Shown piece after piece: positions 37,256-51,672 of a DNA stretch of 64,000 nt. Below the pieces are notes generated by a model. The model saw nothing but the letters and a program-made list of their open reading frames with translations, was not told the DNA's origin and ran no database searches. Position numbers and translations under genes: made by a program. Origin of the DNA: Vigna angularis (lineage: Eukaryota; Streptophyta; Magnoliopsida; Fabales; Fabaceae); the NCBI RefSeq assembly GCF_016808095.1, contig NC_068970.1, positions 18,892,501 through 18,956,500 of the forward strand. The letters are read 5' to 3'. Each line of letters opens with the position of its first letter. The first letter of the stretch is position 1.

Positions 37256-37377
37256 TAGAACGCGCGCGAGGTGATAAATTAAACCAACCCAACGCAACTA
37301 AAAACCGAAACACTAAAAACAGAGACCACACAAGGACTAATTGTCGCAGCAGAGAGTGCACGAGCGCCAGAACCCTA

Positions 37378-40300
37378 ATGGAGGCGAAGGAGAACGGAGC
37401 AAACAAGAAGCCTTCCAGTGGCGTCATAGATGGACCTACGAACCCGATGGTTACGCCTCTGCTCACGGATCTCTATCAATTCACCATGGCTTACGCCTAC
37501 TGGAAAGCTGGCAAGCATCAAGAACGTGCCGTGTCAGTATTCGTCGTTTTTTTTTTGTTTTCGTTTGCGTTTTCTTGCCGATGAAGTGCACGTGAAATTG
37601 CGAATAATAGTTGTCGTTTTGTGCTTTTGCTGTATTGAGTGCTTTCATTGTCTTCTGTTGGGATAGTGTTTGATTTATCTGTGGCTGCATAATGGTTATT
37701 CTCTTCGGCGTTTTAATCATTGTTTTAATGTTGGAATGCATGTGTGTGTTTGTGAGAATATTGGATCGTGTTTCCTTTCAGGTTCGATTTGTATTTTCGG
37801 AAGAATCCGTTCGGTGGGGAGTATACCGTCTTCGCTGGTTTGGAAGAGTGCATAAGGTTCATAGCTAATTTCAAGCTCACTGAGGAGGAGATTGATTTTG
37901 TCAGGCAAAGTTTATCTTCCTCTTGTGAGGTAAAGTAAATTATGATACTTGTTATAGCTGTAACTTCCTCGTTTTGTTACGGTGGTTAGTTGGGTGGTTT
38001 AAGTGTAAAGATTTGAAGTTTCCGTCTACCGGGAATTTAGGTGTAACATTATTTTCAATAATAGGAAATGATGTAGGTAAAAAGCAGAAACTTTATCCTT
38101 AATGTCATCTGTGTCAGAACTTTAAACTAGACATACTGGAATCTAATTTTAGGATATCTAAAGGATAGAAAGAGTTGAAGGTTTTTGTTTCTTTTTAAAA
38201 AAAAGAATTGGGCCATGAAAATCTGAAATAATATGGCCGGTAGTTGGGTGTGCTTTAATTCTGTGGAAAGTTTAATACTGCTTGCAGTTTTATTTAGATT
38301 CGCACTTGGAAATATTCTGACATGTTAATAATAATCAATTAAATCTAGGATGGATTTTTTGACTATCTTAGAGGAGTTGACTGTTCTGATGTTGAGGTGT
38401 ATGCTATTCCCGAGGGAACAGTTGTTTTCCCCAAGGTTCCCCTGATGAGAGTTGAAGGCCCAATTGCTGTGAGTACTTGTCCGCCATTAACTACCATACT
38501 TTAATACTGATCTGCTTTCAAAGATGACCAATTTATTAATTAAATTGACTGTCATATTGTTCAGGTTGTTCAATTGTTGGAAACACCTTTTGTGAATCTA
38601 ATTAATTATGCATCGTTAGTTTCTACTAATGCTGCAAGGCATCGTCATGTTGCTGGAAAATCCAAAACTCTTCTGGAGTTTGGATTGCGGAGGGCTCAGG
38701 TTATGTAGTTTTTTAATTAGTAAAATTTTGGGATAACTTAGCTTCTTTGATATTCATTAAAAGAGATTCTTATTTTTAATTTAGGGGCCTGATGGGGGAA
38801 TAGGAGCATCAAAGTACTGCTATGTTGGTGGATTTGATGCAACAAGGTATTATCAATTAAGCAATTTAGTTCTAGCATGGTGGGTACAGTAGAACAGATG
38901 TCATGCTTGAGGTTTCGCAGACTAAAGTCTTCTCAATGCCAATTTATCTATAGTGTAATTGTTAGTGTTAATTAAATATGTTTCAAATTGGGATATTTTA
39001 TAATATATCACAGCAAAGATACTATCTTTGCTGTGATTTTGGTGAAAGGGCATGGTTTTGTGACATGGTCTGTTAGTTTGTACATTGTAATTGGATCTAA
39101 GCTAAATGTTTCCCATGTGCTAGAATTTTTTTTAGCATGATTCAAATAACTTTGGTAAATTCATGATCAAGTGGTCCATTTTCTGTCACATAAATAACGC
39201 CATCAGTTTCCAAACAATAACTTATGACTGTAGCTCCATTTCATAGTGCAGTACAGAACTTGAAATTATTTATTATTTTTTTTCTTACTGTTTTAAGTTT
39301 GATTCCATAGAGTTGTTGGTTACAAAGTTTTGTAGATTGTTGATTTGGAAAGAACCCATAGTTTGCTATTCCTTTTCAGTGTTATTTGCACTTCTGTTTT
39401 TTATCTTTTATCATTGTAATCACCCTAGGAATAATGAACTACTTAAAATTAAATACAACTTGATAGAGTAGACAAACAAAAAAAAATCATAATACTGAGA
39501 GATGGCCTACACTAGTTCCCTTGTACCCATTACTTATATGTGATAAGTGAAGTTATTTACCTGCAATTTTATTTGATCAAGTCAGACTTTGTTTGCACAA
39601 AATGGTAAGATATGAGATTTTAATAACTCAAAAGTCACTGAGGTTTCATATTATAATCCTAGATTTTGGGGCTGTATGCTCAAATTGAATGATCAGGGAA
39701 AAATATCATTTTAGGGAAGGGGGAGGTTGGCTGTTTTATTTTAGTTTGGTGAATGTTTTTGTTTCTGATTTTTTCTATGCTTGATTCTTTCATAAACTGC
39801 CTTTTTCATGTGTCAATAGCAATGTTGCAGCTGGAAAGTTATTCGGGATACCGCTTCGTGGTACTCATTCCCATGCATTCGTTAGTTCTTACATGGTGCG
39901 TAACCAATTTACTGAATTATGTTACATATTTGGTTAATGATCATGTAAACAATTTCCAATAAGTACGCTTGTTATTTGTAAAATATAATACATACATATC
40001 CCCTATATAGATGAAAGAATATAGTTTCTGTTTAAATTTTTCCTTTCAACATGTCTAAAGGCACTAAATTGTATGTGATTGTTTGTTATAAGAAAGATAG
40101 TTGGAAATTTGTCCTGGAAGAATATACTGATTAGTGAAGAGGCACTGCTATGTAGTTCAGTGTGAATATGGTTTTAAGTCATAACAATTAAAGTCATTTC
40201 AATTTGTTCATATGCATTTATGAACCTCATTTGAGATTACAAAAACGTAGGTCTAGGAAGTTAAAACATTTACACTGTAGATCAAGATTGGAGTCTGACA

Positions 40301-43300
40301 ATTGCAATTGTAGAATTCAAAGGGATCATATGAAAGTTTTTTCCTATTCATTTTCCAAAATAATACGCAGTCAGATCAGATCCTGTAGATTCAAATTTTG
40401 AGTTTTTGACTTTGACCAAATGAAACTATGAAACACCAAGGCAGGTCCCCTTAAAAAACAGTTGCCAAGTGCACAAAAGACTCCCTGCCCAGGAATCTAG
40501 GGAGCAGAGTTGTTGCAGCCTTACCCTGTAGTTGTTTCCTGAACCTGTGATTTGTTGATCCCATTTTTTATAAATTTGGAGCTTCTGTCCAAAATCTGGC
40601 TTGTAATTTCTAGCCGCCTTTATATGTGATTTGTGTTGATTGTTTTGTTGTAATTTATATGCTAACAGTAAATGAGGCACTCTGTTATTTTTTTGTTTGC
40701 TTACTCTTTTTTGTGTACTTTTGTGCAGAACCTTGACGAGATTTCAGACAAGTCACTTCGCAGAAAAGATGGTTCAAGTACGTGTGATGATTTTGTTATT
40801 GAGGTTCAAACATGGCTGAGCAAAATTCAGGTGCCATGATACAACATTTACATCCTTAATGTTGTTATTCTGCCATAGTTGAATTATCTCCTGTTTCTAT
40901 TTTTTGGTGTGTTTATGTCTGTGGGGGAGCATGGTGTGTTCAGTCTCCATGCAAGGTTTTGGGTGGATTCATGTTTTATTCAAGCTTTGAGTCTAAGGTT
41001 TTTCACCATTAGTTGGTGTAGAAAGCATTCCCAGAATGCTGTCATCCTAACAAAAAGGTTTGGGGTAACTGTGCTACACATGATATTATTTTATGCGATT
41101 GACATACATGGATTAAGGAGTGTTTTGATCCTTCAAAGGACATTCTACACAGGAAAAAATTATTTTCCACTTTAAATTTTTCGTATGAAGTCGGAATATT
41201 ATCGCCTGGATAACCAGAAAATTAAGACAATAGAACTTTATTGAATAGGTGTACATCAAATAAGGTCATTCCTAATATGATATAGGTATTTTAGATATTG
41301 ATTTTCATGTGTGCTAAACTTTTCCCCACTTTCTGAAAAAAAAAAAGAATAAACATTTCATGCCAATGCTGTAAGCCATCACTCCGTTGTTTGTTTAGCA
41401 TTTGCGCTCTCACAAAATCAAAGATGGATTTACCAGTGAATAACTTATGTGTTCCCTCTCTGCAGTTATCAAATGGTGTTTTTGGTGAGACCAATCAGAG
41501 CGAGTTGGCAGCATTCACATCGTATGCATTGGCATTTCCTGATAATTTTCTTGCCCTTGTAGATACGTATGATGTAAGTATACTGATTTTCTAGTTCTTA
41601 AATAACCATCATTATATATAATCTATTATACCTGGAAATGTCCGATGATTGTGGGTAAATCTTGTTTTTCCCTCATTTATGTCTTATGAACTAGTTATGG
41701 TTTTTCGATGAAGATGGTGTGACTAAAAATAAAAGTTACAAGCTAAAAATGAATCAGTTATGGGATCTTTTTTCAATTTGACTTTGAGACGCAAGTGATA
41801 GGTGATTTAGATAACTGGGAAGATGAGTGAATTGTCCTGTGCTTATAAATCTGTGTAGGTATTAGAGGTAACCCAACCCCTATTTGCCCTTGCTCCTAGG
41901 ATATGCATATACTTTAAGTTGCAAATTAATAAAAGACAGATGCATAAGCACATGGACCACATACATGAATTATCTCCTTTTATATTAAGATTTAGATTAG
42001 TTATGTGTTTAACAGATGTGTGGATGGGGTGGGTAGTGCTGTGCTCAATACTCAGAGACACTGATCACTGGTCAGTGAGCCTTCAGTTTTCAAATAGAGT
42101 ATAACTCTACTGAATGGATCGTTTTTATGCAACAGAGGTACAAAGTTCAGGCTGGGTGAATAGTGTTGCAAATCATACCTAAGGTGCATAAGTGATGCCA
42201 TAGCTATTTTATTCTTGAATATTGCAACACTCATTGCGCTCCAACTTCTGCCTGCCTATTATTTTATTGTATACGTTAACGTTGAAAGTGTTAAGCTTTC
42301 CAAATGTACGTACTGTTATATCAGTTATTATGTCATGTCATTATATCAAATGACGGGTTTGCTTTTTCATAGGTTCATTTTTTATTTTTTTTACGAGTTC
42401 AGCAATTTCTTCAGATCATTACATTTGCATTGGTTGACAGGTGATAAGAAGTGGAATCCCTAACTTCTGTGCAGTTGCATTAGCTCTCAGTGACTTAGGG
42501 TATGTCAGGAAGTATTTCATGTTGTTATTATATCTGACTGTATCCCTAAGTTATACAAAAGTATGAATTTCTATTGTAATGATTGTTCCCTCGTCCCTGT
42601 TGTTTCCTAGTTGGTAGGGATACAAAGTTTTGTTTTCTTTTCCAAATGAATGAAATATTATATTATGTGGTAGTATATGCATAGATGTTCTGGGAGGAAT
42701 TAATAGCAGTAGTAGCCACCAGTCTAGAAGTATGGATGTAATGGCAATCCTCATTTGGATTTGATTAGGATGTACTGGATTCAATATCTAAACTCGTAGT
42801 TGCAGTTGGTTGGTTTTTCTTAGCATTAATGCAAAATTTTCCTGAAAATTTTATCAAATGGGCTTGCTTATGTATAATGTTTCCTCGGTTATTAGACAAT
42901 TGCCCTGCTTTTGCTGTTACATAATTTCTTTATGCAAACTGTGGTGTATATTGTTGCAAGTATCTTGTTCGTTGAGAATCCTTTTTACATGTGCTTGTAT
43001 TATTTTTTTTTTCCTTTTGGCAAATAATGTTAGATTATATGTAGGCTATAATGTTATTTTCAATTTGAAGATTACACCAGCCTGTTGTTAATTTACTGCA
43101 GATCTCTTCTTTCTCGCATCCTGTTCTATAATCAATAAATTGCACTCCCTCTGTTCTTTTTTGTCTTAATTTTGGAAAAGAATTGTTCCTTTTAAGAATT
43201 TGAATAACATTTATTTTTTTTCCTATTATACCCTTAACCCTTACATTAATTTTTAAATAATTTACACATGCATTTATAGTGTTAGATTGAGAGAGAATGG

Positions 43301-46137
43301 AGTAAAATAGAAAACTATACAACTATTTTATTAGAATCAAGAAAATTTATTATATTTCTTTCCGGTAAAAGAACCTTAAAAGACAAAAGGGAACTAAGGG
43401 AGTCATACCTTTGGCTTGAACTAGTCTCTTAGTACCCTCATGTTCATTCCCTTAAAAAAGACATCATTTCCAAAGAATCACATAATTGCCATTCATTGCT
43501 GAGCCTTCATGATGTACCGTGCAGATACAAAGCAGTTGGTATTAGATTGGACTCTGGTGACCTTGCATATTTGTCTTGTGAGGTCAGGAAGTTCTTTCGC
43601 AATATTGAGAAGGAATTTGGAGTGCCTGAATTTGGGAATCTGGCAATCACTGCAAGTAATGACCTCAATGAGGAAACACTAGATGCTTTAAACAAACAGG
43701 TAATTAGTCAATGCAAACTGGAACTTGTTATTTCTGAACTATTGATTCTCAATCAGTCTAACAATTGAGCAGTGTCTGTGTTTGTTGCTCGGCGTAGATG
43801 TGTTCCCATTGAGTAATTTCAGTGTTACATGAAATTCTTTTATAGCTATTGCACATTATTTGTTGGTTTATTGATACAGACCCACACCTTAAAAGCTTTG
43901 AAGAAAAAGAAAGGAATGAAATGAACGCTGATGTATGTATTATTCTGTTAACAAAAACAGGAAATAGAAGGATAACAAATCCCACCCAGAGCTACGCTCC
44001 TCTCTAGAGCAACACAAAACGGTTCCTCTACTCTCTCAACCAAAATCCCGCCTTCGCCCAACATTCAGCAAAACTGAATACAAATAGAATCTCTCTATTC
44101 CCCTCCCGATTTCTCTCTCCTCTAACTACCTGCCACCTCAGCCCTTGGATTCTTCTTTCTCACGTATACTTTTCCCCCACCGTGTCTTGGTACCTTCGTG
44201 GGCTAGAGGTTGAGGAAGCCCACTCATTCTCTGGGCCTCATCAGTTTATACTTTATTTTCATTGTAAATTGCTCACATCTATTACATCTACATATCTAGG
44301 CTTTTGGTGGAATCCCTCGATAGGAATTTTATATGTATTAATCTTTTGTGATGATGTGTTGAGGTTTAAAATGAAAACGCCAAGACTTTATATAAATTTA
44401 CACAAAGAATATGTAGTTTCATGTCATAAATATTTTATTGTATGGCATTTTCTCTACAGGGTCATGAGGTTGATGCCTATGGAATTGGTACCTATCTGGT
44501 TACGTGTTACGCTCAAGCTGCATTAGGTGTTGTTTTCAAGCTGGTTGAAATAAATAATCAACCTCGTATCAAACTTTCTGAAGATGTGTCAAAGGTTTGA
44601 TCATTCTAAACTGAACATGATAGTGTAATCGTCTGATTAATATTTATTTTTTATATTTTCTGTTTCTTTGTCTGTATTTAGGTCTCTATTCCATGTAAAA
44701 AGAGATGCTATAGGTTGTATGGAAAAGAAGGTTATCCCCTGGTTGACATAATGACTGGAGAAAATGAGCCCCCTCCAAAGGTATTATTTCAATGTTTTAC
44801 ACCCTTTCCTCCAGTCAGGGTTGTTAATTTTACTTGTCAGTAACGGCTTTATGTATGTTTTCACTAGCTTGCCAAGTTGGGATTCTGGTGAATGAGATTT
44901 CTTTTTTTAGGACTGTCGCCTTGGAGTAGTAGTCTCAAGTCTGAAGAAACTGTCATGTTTTTGTTTAAGCATGTAATTGTTTATTTGTATTAGCTAAGCA
45001 TTGAAGTGATTTTTCTTAGGCACACTGATGAAGTGCCTAAAACAGTCATGGGTTTCGTTGTGGGCGGATTAGATGACAAAACTGAATGCGTACTTAGTAA
45101 TGTAGAGGCAACTTTTGATAGAACTTCCAATATTGTTGTTCTGGAAAATTTGACCATACTCAATTGCTATTCTTCACCCTTTTTCATAATATAAATCCAA
45201 ATAATGGACCTACTACTTGGCAACATGCTCTCATTGCTCTTAGAATGTAAAGTTCCATCCTCTTGGCTTGTCAATCTTGCTTCGATGCGAGTTGGTTTTG
45301 CTAGTATAAAAATAAGGCATAACAATTATTTTATCATCTTTGATTTGTAGGTGGGAGAAAGAATCCTGTGCCGACATCCCTTTCAAGAATCCAAGAGAGC
45401 ATACGTTGTGCCGCAGAAAGTCGAGGAGCTTTTAAGGTGTTACTGGCCAGGCAATTCAGGTGAGAAGAGAACTAATTATTAACTATCATGGTGATCAGTA
45501 ATAGCTTATTGATATTATTATAAGAAATAATCTTTTAATATGAAGCTAAGCTAGTGTGCTTATCAAAAAATATGAAGCCGGTATAGAAGAGCTTCTGCAA
45601 TTTAATTTATTTATAAATAAATTTTAGCTTATGGAAAAATATTTTCTTTATTATTTATCTTTTCTATAAATATTTAGGGGACAATCTATCCATACATACA
45701 CATACAGTGAATATATCTTGTTTATCTGAGATTACATCCTTTGTAAGGACAATCCCATGATTCGTAATTAGCCAAGTGTATTGTAGCTTGTAAACCTGCC
45801 ACTTCATTACCCTGCTCATGGCCGTCATTTTTTTTCTTTTCTTTACCATGTTGCTGATTCTTTTTTGAAGATGAAAAGAAAGATACTTTACCAGCTCTGA
45901 GAGACATTAGAGAGCGGTGCATCAAGCAACTCGAGATAATGCGACCTGACCACATGAGGAGACTTAACCCAACTCCATACAAGGTCAAAAAGTTTTACCA
46001 TGCTCACAATTTTGCTTTTGTTTTCATGTTGATTGATTTTTCTTTTTTATCATAAGTAGGTCAGTGTTAGTGCAAAATTATACGACTTCATTCATTTCCT
46101 GTGGCTCAACGAGGCGCCAGTTGGGGAGCTACAGTAA
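37378..46137 (+). CDS. NAPRT: nicotinate phosphoribosyltransferase
   Basis: Fifteen exons join in frame to 557 aa: 37378-37532, 37782-37929, 38349-38468, 38565-38699, 38785-38846, 39820-39895, 40729-40830, 41466-41573, 42441-42499, 43525-43699, 44460-44594, 44682-44780, 45351-45459, 45871-45983, 46060-46137. The enzyme makes nicotinate mononucleotide from nicotinate and PRPP with ATP hydrolysis, the first step of the Preiss-Handler NAD salvage route. Visible family marks: [15 protein letters not shown] near residue 30; LRGTHSHAF with the candidate phospho-acceptor His at 223 or 225; GIRLDSGDL at 327-335 in the phosphoribosyl-binding fold; and ITASNDLNE. Length matches the plant enzymes. The start ATG follows a clean leader and precedes the conserved TPLLTDLYQ block. 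No transit peptide is evident, so a cytosolic place is likely. Introns are long and carry MITE and repeat insertions, but all exons are intact. Confidence 0.96.
39008..39036. repeat. near-perfect hairpin in NAPRT intron 5
   Basis: TCACAGCAAAGATA, one C, then the exact reverse complement TATCTTTGCTGTGA: 14-bp arms around a single-base loop. Confidence 0.95.
43144..43403. mobile_element. Stowaway-like MITE in NAPRT intron 9
   Basis: The left end ACTCCCTCTGTTC...TTTTGTCTTAA is mirrored by the right end ...AAAGACAAAAGGGAACTAAGGGAGT. The CTCCCTC-GTTC terminus is typical of Tc1/mariner-derived Stowaway MITEs. It is about 260 bp, non-coding and AT-rich. The usual TA target duplication is not clear. 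It lies within an intron and leaves the splice sites untouched. Confidence 0.65.
43870..44260. other. C-rich insert-like block in NAPRT intron 10
   Basis: Composition jumps from AT-rich to C/T-rich (CCTCTCTAGAGC, CCCGCCTTCGCCC, CCCACCGTGTC) and back. This looks like a piece of a transposon, possibly an old LTR, but no ends or target duplication were found. Confidence 0.3.
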
Positions 46138-46680
46138 TAAGGCAAAAGAAGAAAAAGTCGGAAGAAATTTCTTGATATTGTAATGTATTCTATGCGTTAT
46201 GACTGTTTCCAAAATAAGTTATCTGTATATTTATGATGGTAAAACCATTATTCTTTCCAGGTCTTGATAATAATAAACCATCCTTATCTTTTATTTCAAT
46301 GCTTTGCAATCTTATTATTTAGTTAAACTTCATACGCGAATGTGAATGTTTTCTTTAAGGCGTTTTGCGTACCGAATTTAACCACGTTTCACAATTTCTG
46401 AATTATGAACAAATCACCCATGAAAAGAAATCTTAAATAATCACTCTATTACACCACTACTTTCTATCCTATCGCTCCATCACACAAAATTAGTGAGTAG
46501 TGTGTTCGTAGGGTGAATACGATTTAGATAAATAAATTATTCAATCGACCAGAAAAATATCGGATTAAGTTGTGTTTTCGTATACTTTTTAAGGTTAAAT
46601 TCAATTCAGTCCAACTTATTCTTGAGCGATTAGATTAAATTGGATTAATTGATCAAAATTTTAAAAAAAATTATGTTTTT

Positions 46681-46743
<63 letters not shown>

Positions 46744-48241
46744 TCATCTTCATATTTAATTGAAACATATTCATGTTCAATCAATATGTAGAAATTTATT
46801 ATTAAAATGAAACCAATTCAAAAAATATTCTTGAGAATGAGTTTATTTGTTATTCTTAAATAGGATTGACATAAAAATGTAATTATATTATGAACTAAAG
46901 TTTCTTCAACCCCTTAATTCAGAGGCAATGTATTTTTAAGCTTTCTTATTAAAAGGTGAAAAAAAAATGAATGTTATCATGATAATTAAGAGAAGATAAT
47001 CCATAAACTAGAAACAATTTGAAACCTTTTTTTTATATTTATTTTTTAATTTTATCCTTTAAATAATTTGTTTATAATTAAAATAACTATTTTATCAATT
47101 TTATGATGATTTCTTTAAATTTAACCATGTTTTTCTAATTGACGGTTTTTAAAATTTAACCATTTAATTTTATAATTAAATAATAACAATAATTATAATA
47201 ATAATTTTATTATTTTTTACTATCAAAAAAATAAACATACATGTACGTGTATATGTTTTCACTAGTATATAAAAATTTCTTTATCATTTCTTTTTGTGGG
47301 TAAATTAAATTAAAATAGAAATAATAGATTGAGGTTTTTTTTCTTAACTATTACACACTTTCTAAACTCTAAATAATTGATTTTATTGTGTGTTATACAC
47401 ATGACTTAATCAAATATAACACACATAAATCAACATTTAAACTAAATGTTACTAATGAGTTATTCTTTCTCCTCTTTCTTTTAATTTTAAAATAATCAAC
47501 AATAGAAAAATCATAGAATAAGTGTTTTAACTTCAGATAAAAAAAATACACACTTAATTTATAAGAGAATAGAAAACATAGAAGAAAAGACGAGATTAAT
47601 ATGATGGTTTTTGAAATTGTTTTCAAGCACATCTTACCTGTCAATTCCTTCTTCACTTGGTTCAATCTTGGTAAAATGTTTAATTAAAAAGTGAAAGAAT
47701 GTATCTTATTATGGAGTTTTAACCTCATGAGTACGTTTTCTTCACAAACGTGTGGGTCAAAATACGTTGGTGGTAGAAGACCCTAACCCAATCCATTAAA
47801 ATAATGGTTACATATAGGTTAAATTGACAAATCTAACTTGTTTTACAATACTTATATGATCAAAACATATGAATAGGTTTGGCAGTAGTTTAAATTATAA
47901 AATCAAGCAAGAAATTGAAGAACCAGTGAACAATTCACTGAAGATATATCTTAGTTAATATTTACTTTGTAATAGGAAATGGTTTATAAGCTTAAGAGTT
48001 TTACACAAAAAGATGGAGAACTATGTCCATGTAGTAGCTAGTTAGAAACCAGACATAAAGTCTAGAAACCTGCCAAACGAAAATAACCAGAAATATGAAA
48101 AGGAGGAATGGACTAGTTACACAATTCATTAAAAGAAATCCTCAAATATGTTCCCACGAACTATAATCTTCCTCTAATGTATTTTGAAGATGCCTTTTCA
48201 ATCTTGGTCATGATACAACCTTAGCAACAAATTCTGAAAAT
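46138..48241. other. convergent intergenic region with the NAPRT 3' UTR
   Basis: AATAAA at 46272-46277 is a good poly(A) signal for NAPRT. A (TA)n run occupies 46684-46742. The remainder is AT-rich without a gene. The two flanking genes end towards each other here. Confidence 0.6.
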
Positions 48242-51200
48242 TTAAGCAGTGTTAGTAATTTGGTTTGTTAAAGTTTTAGCCAAATCAAGAAAGTGGTCCA
48301 CATGAAGCATTACCCATAAAAATTTCAGCAACTTGAGAGGGGTGTCCACATGAAATTCTTCCTCCGCCGGTGGCTCTGCATTTTTTACAACGGCGACCGG
48401 AGGAGCAGCCGCCGGTGGCGGTGGAGAAATTGGAGGCACATCACATGTTCCATATGCGGCATTTTCCTGCATAACTTTTCCTTAAAACAATATATTCAAT
48501 ATCTGGCTTATTATTTTATCAATATTTGTAAGTTTTAGAATGTATTACACTTAGTTTTCAAATTTAAAACCAGTGTAATAAATATTTGTCATCATAGTAA
48601 ATGGAAGTATATTAGCATATATAACATATGCCTTAGAAAGAATATGGCAAGAAAGTTAAAATTTTGATTTTGTTTGTTTTTAATGGATGTAAGATAGAAA
48701 GAGAAGATGGTAACCTTGCAATAGGCAATGTTGTCACATCCGCAGGTTAAGTGACCATTGGCTATGTTAACAGCTTCAGGGGCTCCTCCTCCGTCACTCC
48801 TCTTTCAAGTACATATATTATCAATGCAAGTATTTTCAGAAAACAATGAAATTAATGAAATGCAATATTAAAGTAATTTAATACCATATAAAAGTCAATG
48901 GCAATGAAATTCGGCCAGCGATTATCAGCAGCAGCATGACAAGTTTTCAGCATGTTAACTAATGGAGCCGAATTGTGAGCACAAGTCGAAGTTGCATTAG
49001 CATTACTCAGAAAATAGTTCATCAAAACCAATGTCCTTGATTTCGTGTTCATAGCTGGAGATTCTCCACGATTTGGACAAGAACCATTTACCATTCCGCC
49101 ATCTCCATCTGAAAATTAATCAGATTCCATACACAATCCTACGATATTAGGGTTCTTGACAAAAACAAAAATAAAAATTATGAAACTCACATTGGTTTTC
49201 TACAACGTATGTCCACTGATAAGCGATGCCTTCAGAAGCTTCTTTAGATGATTTAGAGGTAAAAACAAGCAAGCGTTGATTCTTCTGAACCATGTCATCG
49301 ACGGTTGGCCATTCTTCACCGTTTTTGGGCATTCTCGACAGTGGAAACAAGTATTTGGTCAACCCAGCATCGTTAAACACCTTTGAAATCCCCGTCGGTG
49401 ATGACACGTAGTCTTCAATGAAGATGGTCACAATTTCTGATGGATTTGCTGCCAGAAAGGCTTCAACTTCTTTAAGCACGTTTATAGCACGTTTCTGGCA
49501 CGCATGGTTTATATGCAGACAAATTAGAGATTCTACATTTCACAAAAAATTTACCAGATATATATGTAAGGTAACTCCAGCACTTACAAACGACGTCGCT
49601 TCGTAACATTTGCCTCCGAAGGAGTGACACAACCATATGTCATCGTTAAATTCATACATATCTAACATAAGGCCACGAACTCCATTCTGTGCATAAAATC
49701 ATAACGCAGTGGAAATGAGGAAGACAAACACTCTTTACACAAAAAGACATTCTGATTATAAGAATAAAATAATCATGAAAAATGAATTTTTGTATTTATA
49801 TTAAAAAAAGATGATAAAAAATAATGTTAAATAGGTGTAAAAATTTGTTGCGTTTCAAAATATTAATATCCAAATGAGGAATGAATGGAAAAATATACAC
49901 TTACCCAAATCGAGTCTCTTAAGTCTCGTAATGTTGAACACCTTCATTTGGCACAGTTATTAAGTTAACGTTATATTTAGGGATAATTCATTGAAGATTT
50001 TGATTAATGTGGATAAAATACTACCAAAGTTAACGAATTGCTTCTTCTTTCTTTCACTCAATTAAATTATTATCTTATAGGACGCCCTTGTTTTAAGTAT
50101 ATTAATTTTTTGAAAATATGGACTCATGTATGTCACATTCTCTTATTTTGTACAAGTTTTTTAAAAACATCTCTAGGAGTGGTGGATTTCCAAGTTAGAT
50201 TGATGGGGTCATGTGCTATAAAGTAAGTTAGATACAAATAAAACATATTTTTACCTAACTAAAAGAAGTATAGTGAACAAAAATTTAGAAAGAAAAACTG
50301 TGTACATATGATTGAGAATTTGGTTTATAATAAAATAATATTACTTAAATATATTTTAATCCATGACAAATTATAAGATTTTTTTATTCCTAATAAACTG
50401 TTATTATGTTTGTCCCTAATAACATTTTATCCCCAAAAATATTTATTTAGTGCTTTGTGTGGTAATCTAAAATATCAACAAAAAATTTATTAAACCATAA
50501 AACAATAGAGAGGAAAATAAAAATTCGATAACCCACCCATGATCAAATGAAAATTTATAAGGGATCAAAATTATAATTAGATCTAGGTGTGATCGTTTAT
50601 CAATTTACTTAACTTTCTTTCCTTCTATGCCCTATCTTATTTTGAAGTTTGAAGTAAAGTAAAAAAAAAAAAAACCGTGGACTTTGTTTAAGTTAATTGC
50701 AGTCTTAAGTTTGGCAATACAAAAATTATTTGAGTATGATATTTCTTTACTTTAATGAAACCAAAAAAAAAAGAAAATATTTAGCATTTAAAACGTAAGT
50801 TGAAGAATGTTTAAGATGTAATTTATAGAATTTTAAAGAATAAGATTTGTTACGTGAAATGTTGTGGTGTGAAAATTAAAATGGAAGGTAGTGTAAGTAA
50901 AGAATAGTAAAAGAGCTAAGAGAATAAAAATGGGGGGTGAGAGAAAAGAGAAACAAGTCTCACGTTGAGTTGTTGAGTTACTGTGTCTTCCTGTGTTGTG
51001 GTGGTTATTATGATTGATCCTGTTTCCGATTTAGCGCCAGATTGAGCAAATGAGTTATGAGTTGTCAGCCATGAATATCTGTTGAACGCCAAACCTTTCA
51101 CCTATAACAACTCCACAACAACATTACACCCTCTATTTAACCTAATCATCCTTTCAATTACCATTAACAACACACAACACAATTCTTTTTAGGATCATCT

Positions 51201-51664
51201 CTTAATTAAAAATATACTTTTTATATTCAAATTCACATCACAAATATTTATTATCTCAAACTTTTGTTTTTGCCAATGAAAAACAAAACACTAGACAAAT
51301 CTAATAATTAGATTAATATTTAATTTTTTTAATGTAAAAGTGGATGTACCTTGGAAGTAGGGATAATAGGTTGGGTCCTTACGCATCTAGAGCGGGTGTT
51401 CCCATTTTCAAGACATGTTCCACAATTAAGACCACCGTCACATTTGTTCTGAGACCCACAAGTTTCTCCTAGCTGTTATTCAATAAGAAACTAATCACGA
51501 TCATTGTTAATTTTATTCAATAACATTGCAAATGTAGCTCATACTATATGCTTTAAATTAATCATAGGAGAAATAATTAGGTATAGACCTTCAGGCACGA
51601 AAAGCCATTAACGAGGGAGAGTGCCAAAAGAACTACCATTTTCACTTGGCTTTGATTCTGCATT
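48242..51664 (-). CDS. secreted PI-PLC X-domain protein
   Basis: Eight exons on the minus strand join in frame to 423 aa (high to low): 51664-51589, 51468-51350, 51101-50964, 49686-49588, 49494-49191, 49108-48885, 48801-48715, 48466-48242. The start gives a signal peptide ([13 protein letters not shown], residues 10-22), then a Cys-rich block ([18 protein letters not shown]). The phospholipase C X-type fold follows: [11 protein letters not shown] with catalytic-type His80, [21 protein letters not shown] with His132, [10 protein letters not shown], then [14 protein letters not shown]. Both histidines used by this family are kept. No Y, C2 or EF-hand parts are present, as in the simple bacterial-like and plant At5g67130-like proteins. 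The last exon has a Pro/Ala run ([10 protein letters not shown]) and an amphipathic tail. Plant members are extracellular or wall-linked, with unclear substrate. A GPI-anchor tail is not obvious here. Confidence 0.9.
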
Positions 51665-51669
51665 AAGGA

Positions 51670-51672
<3 letters not shown>

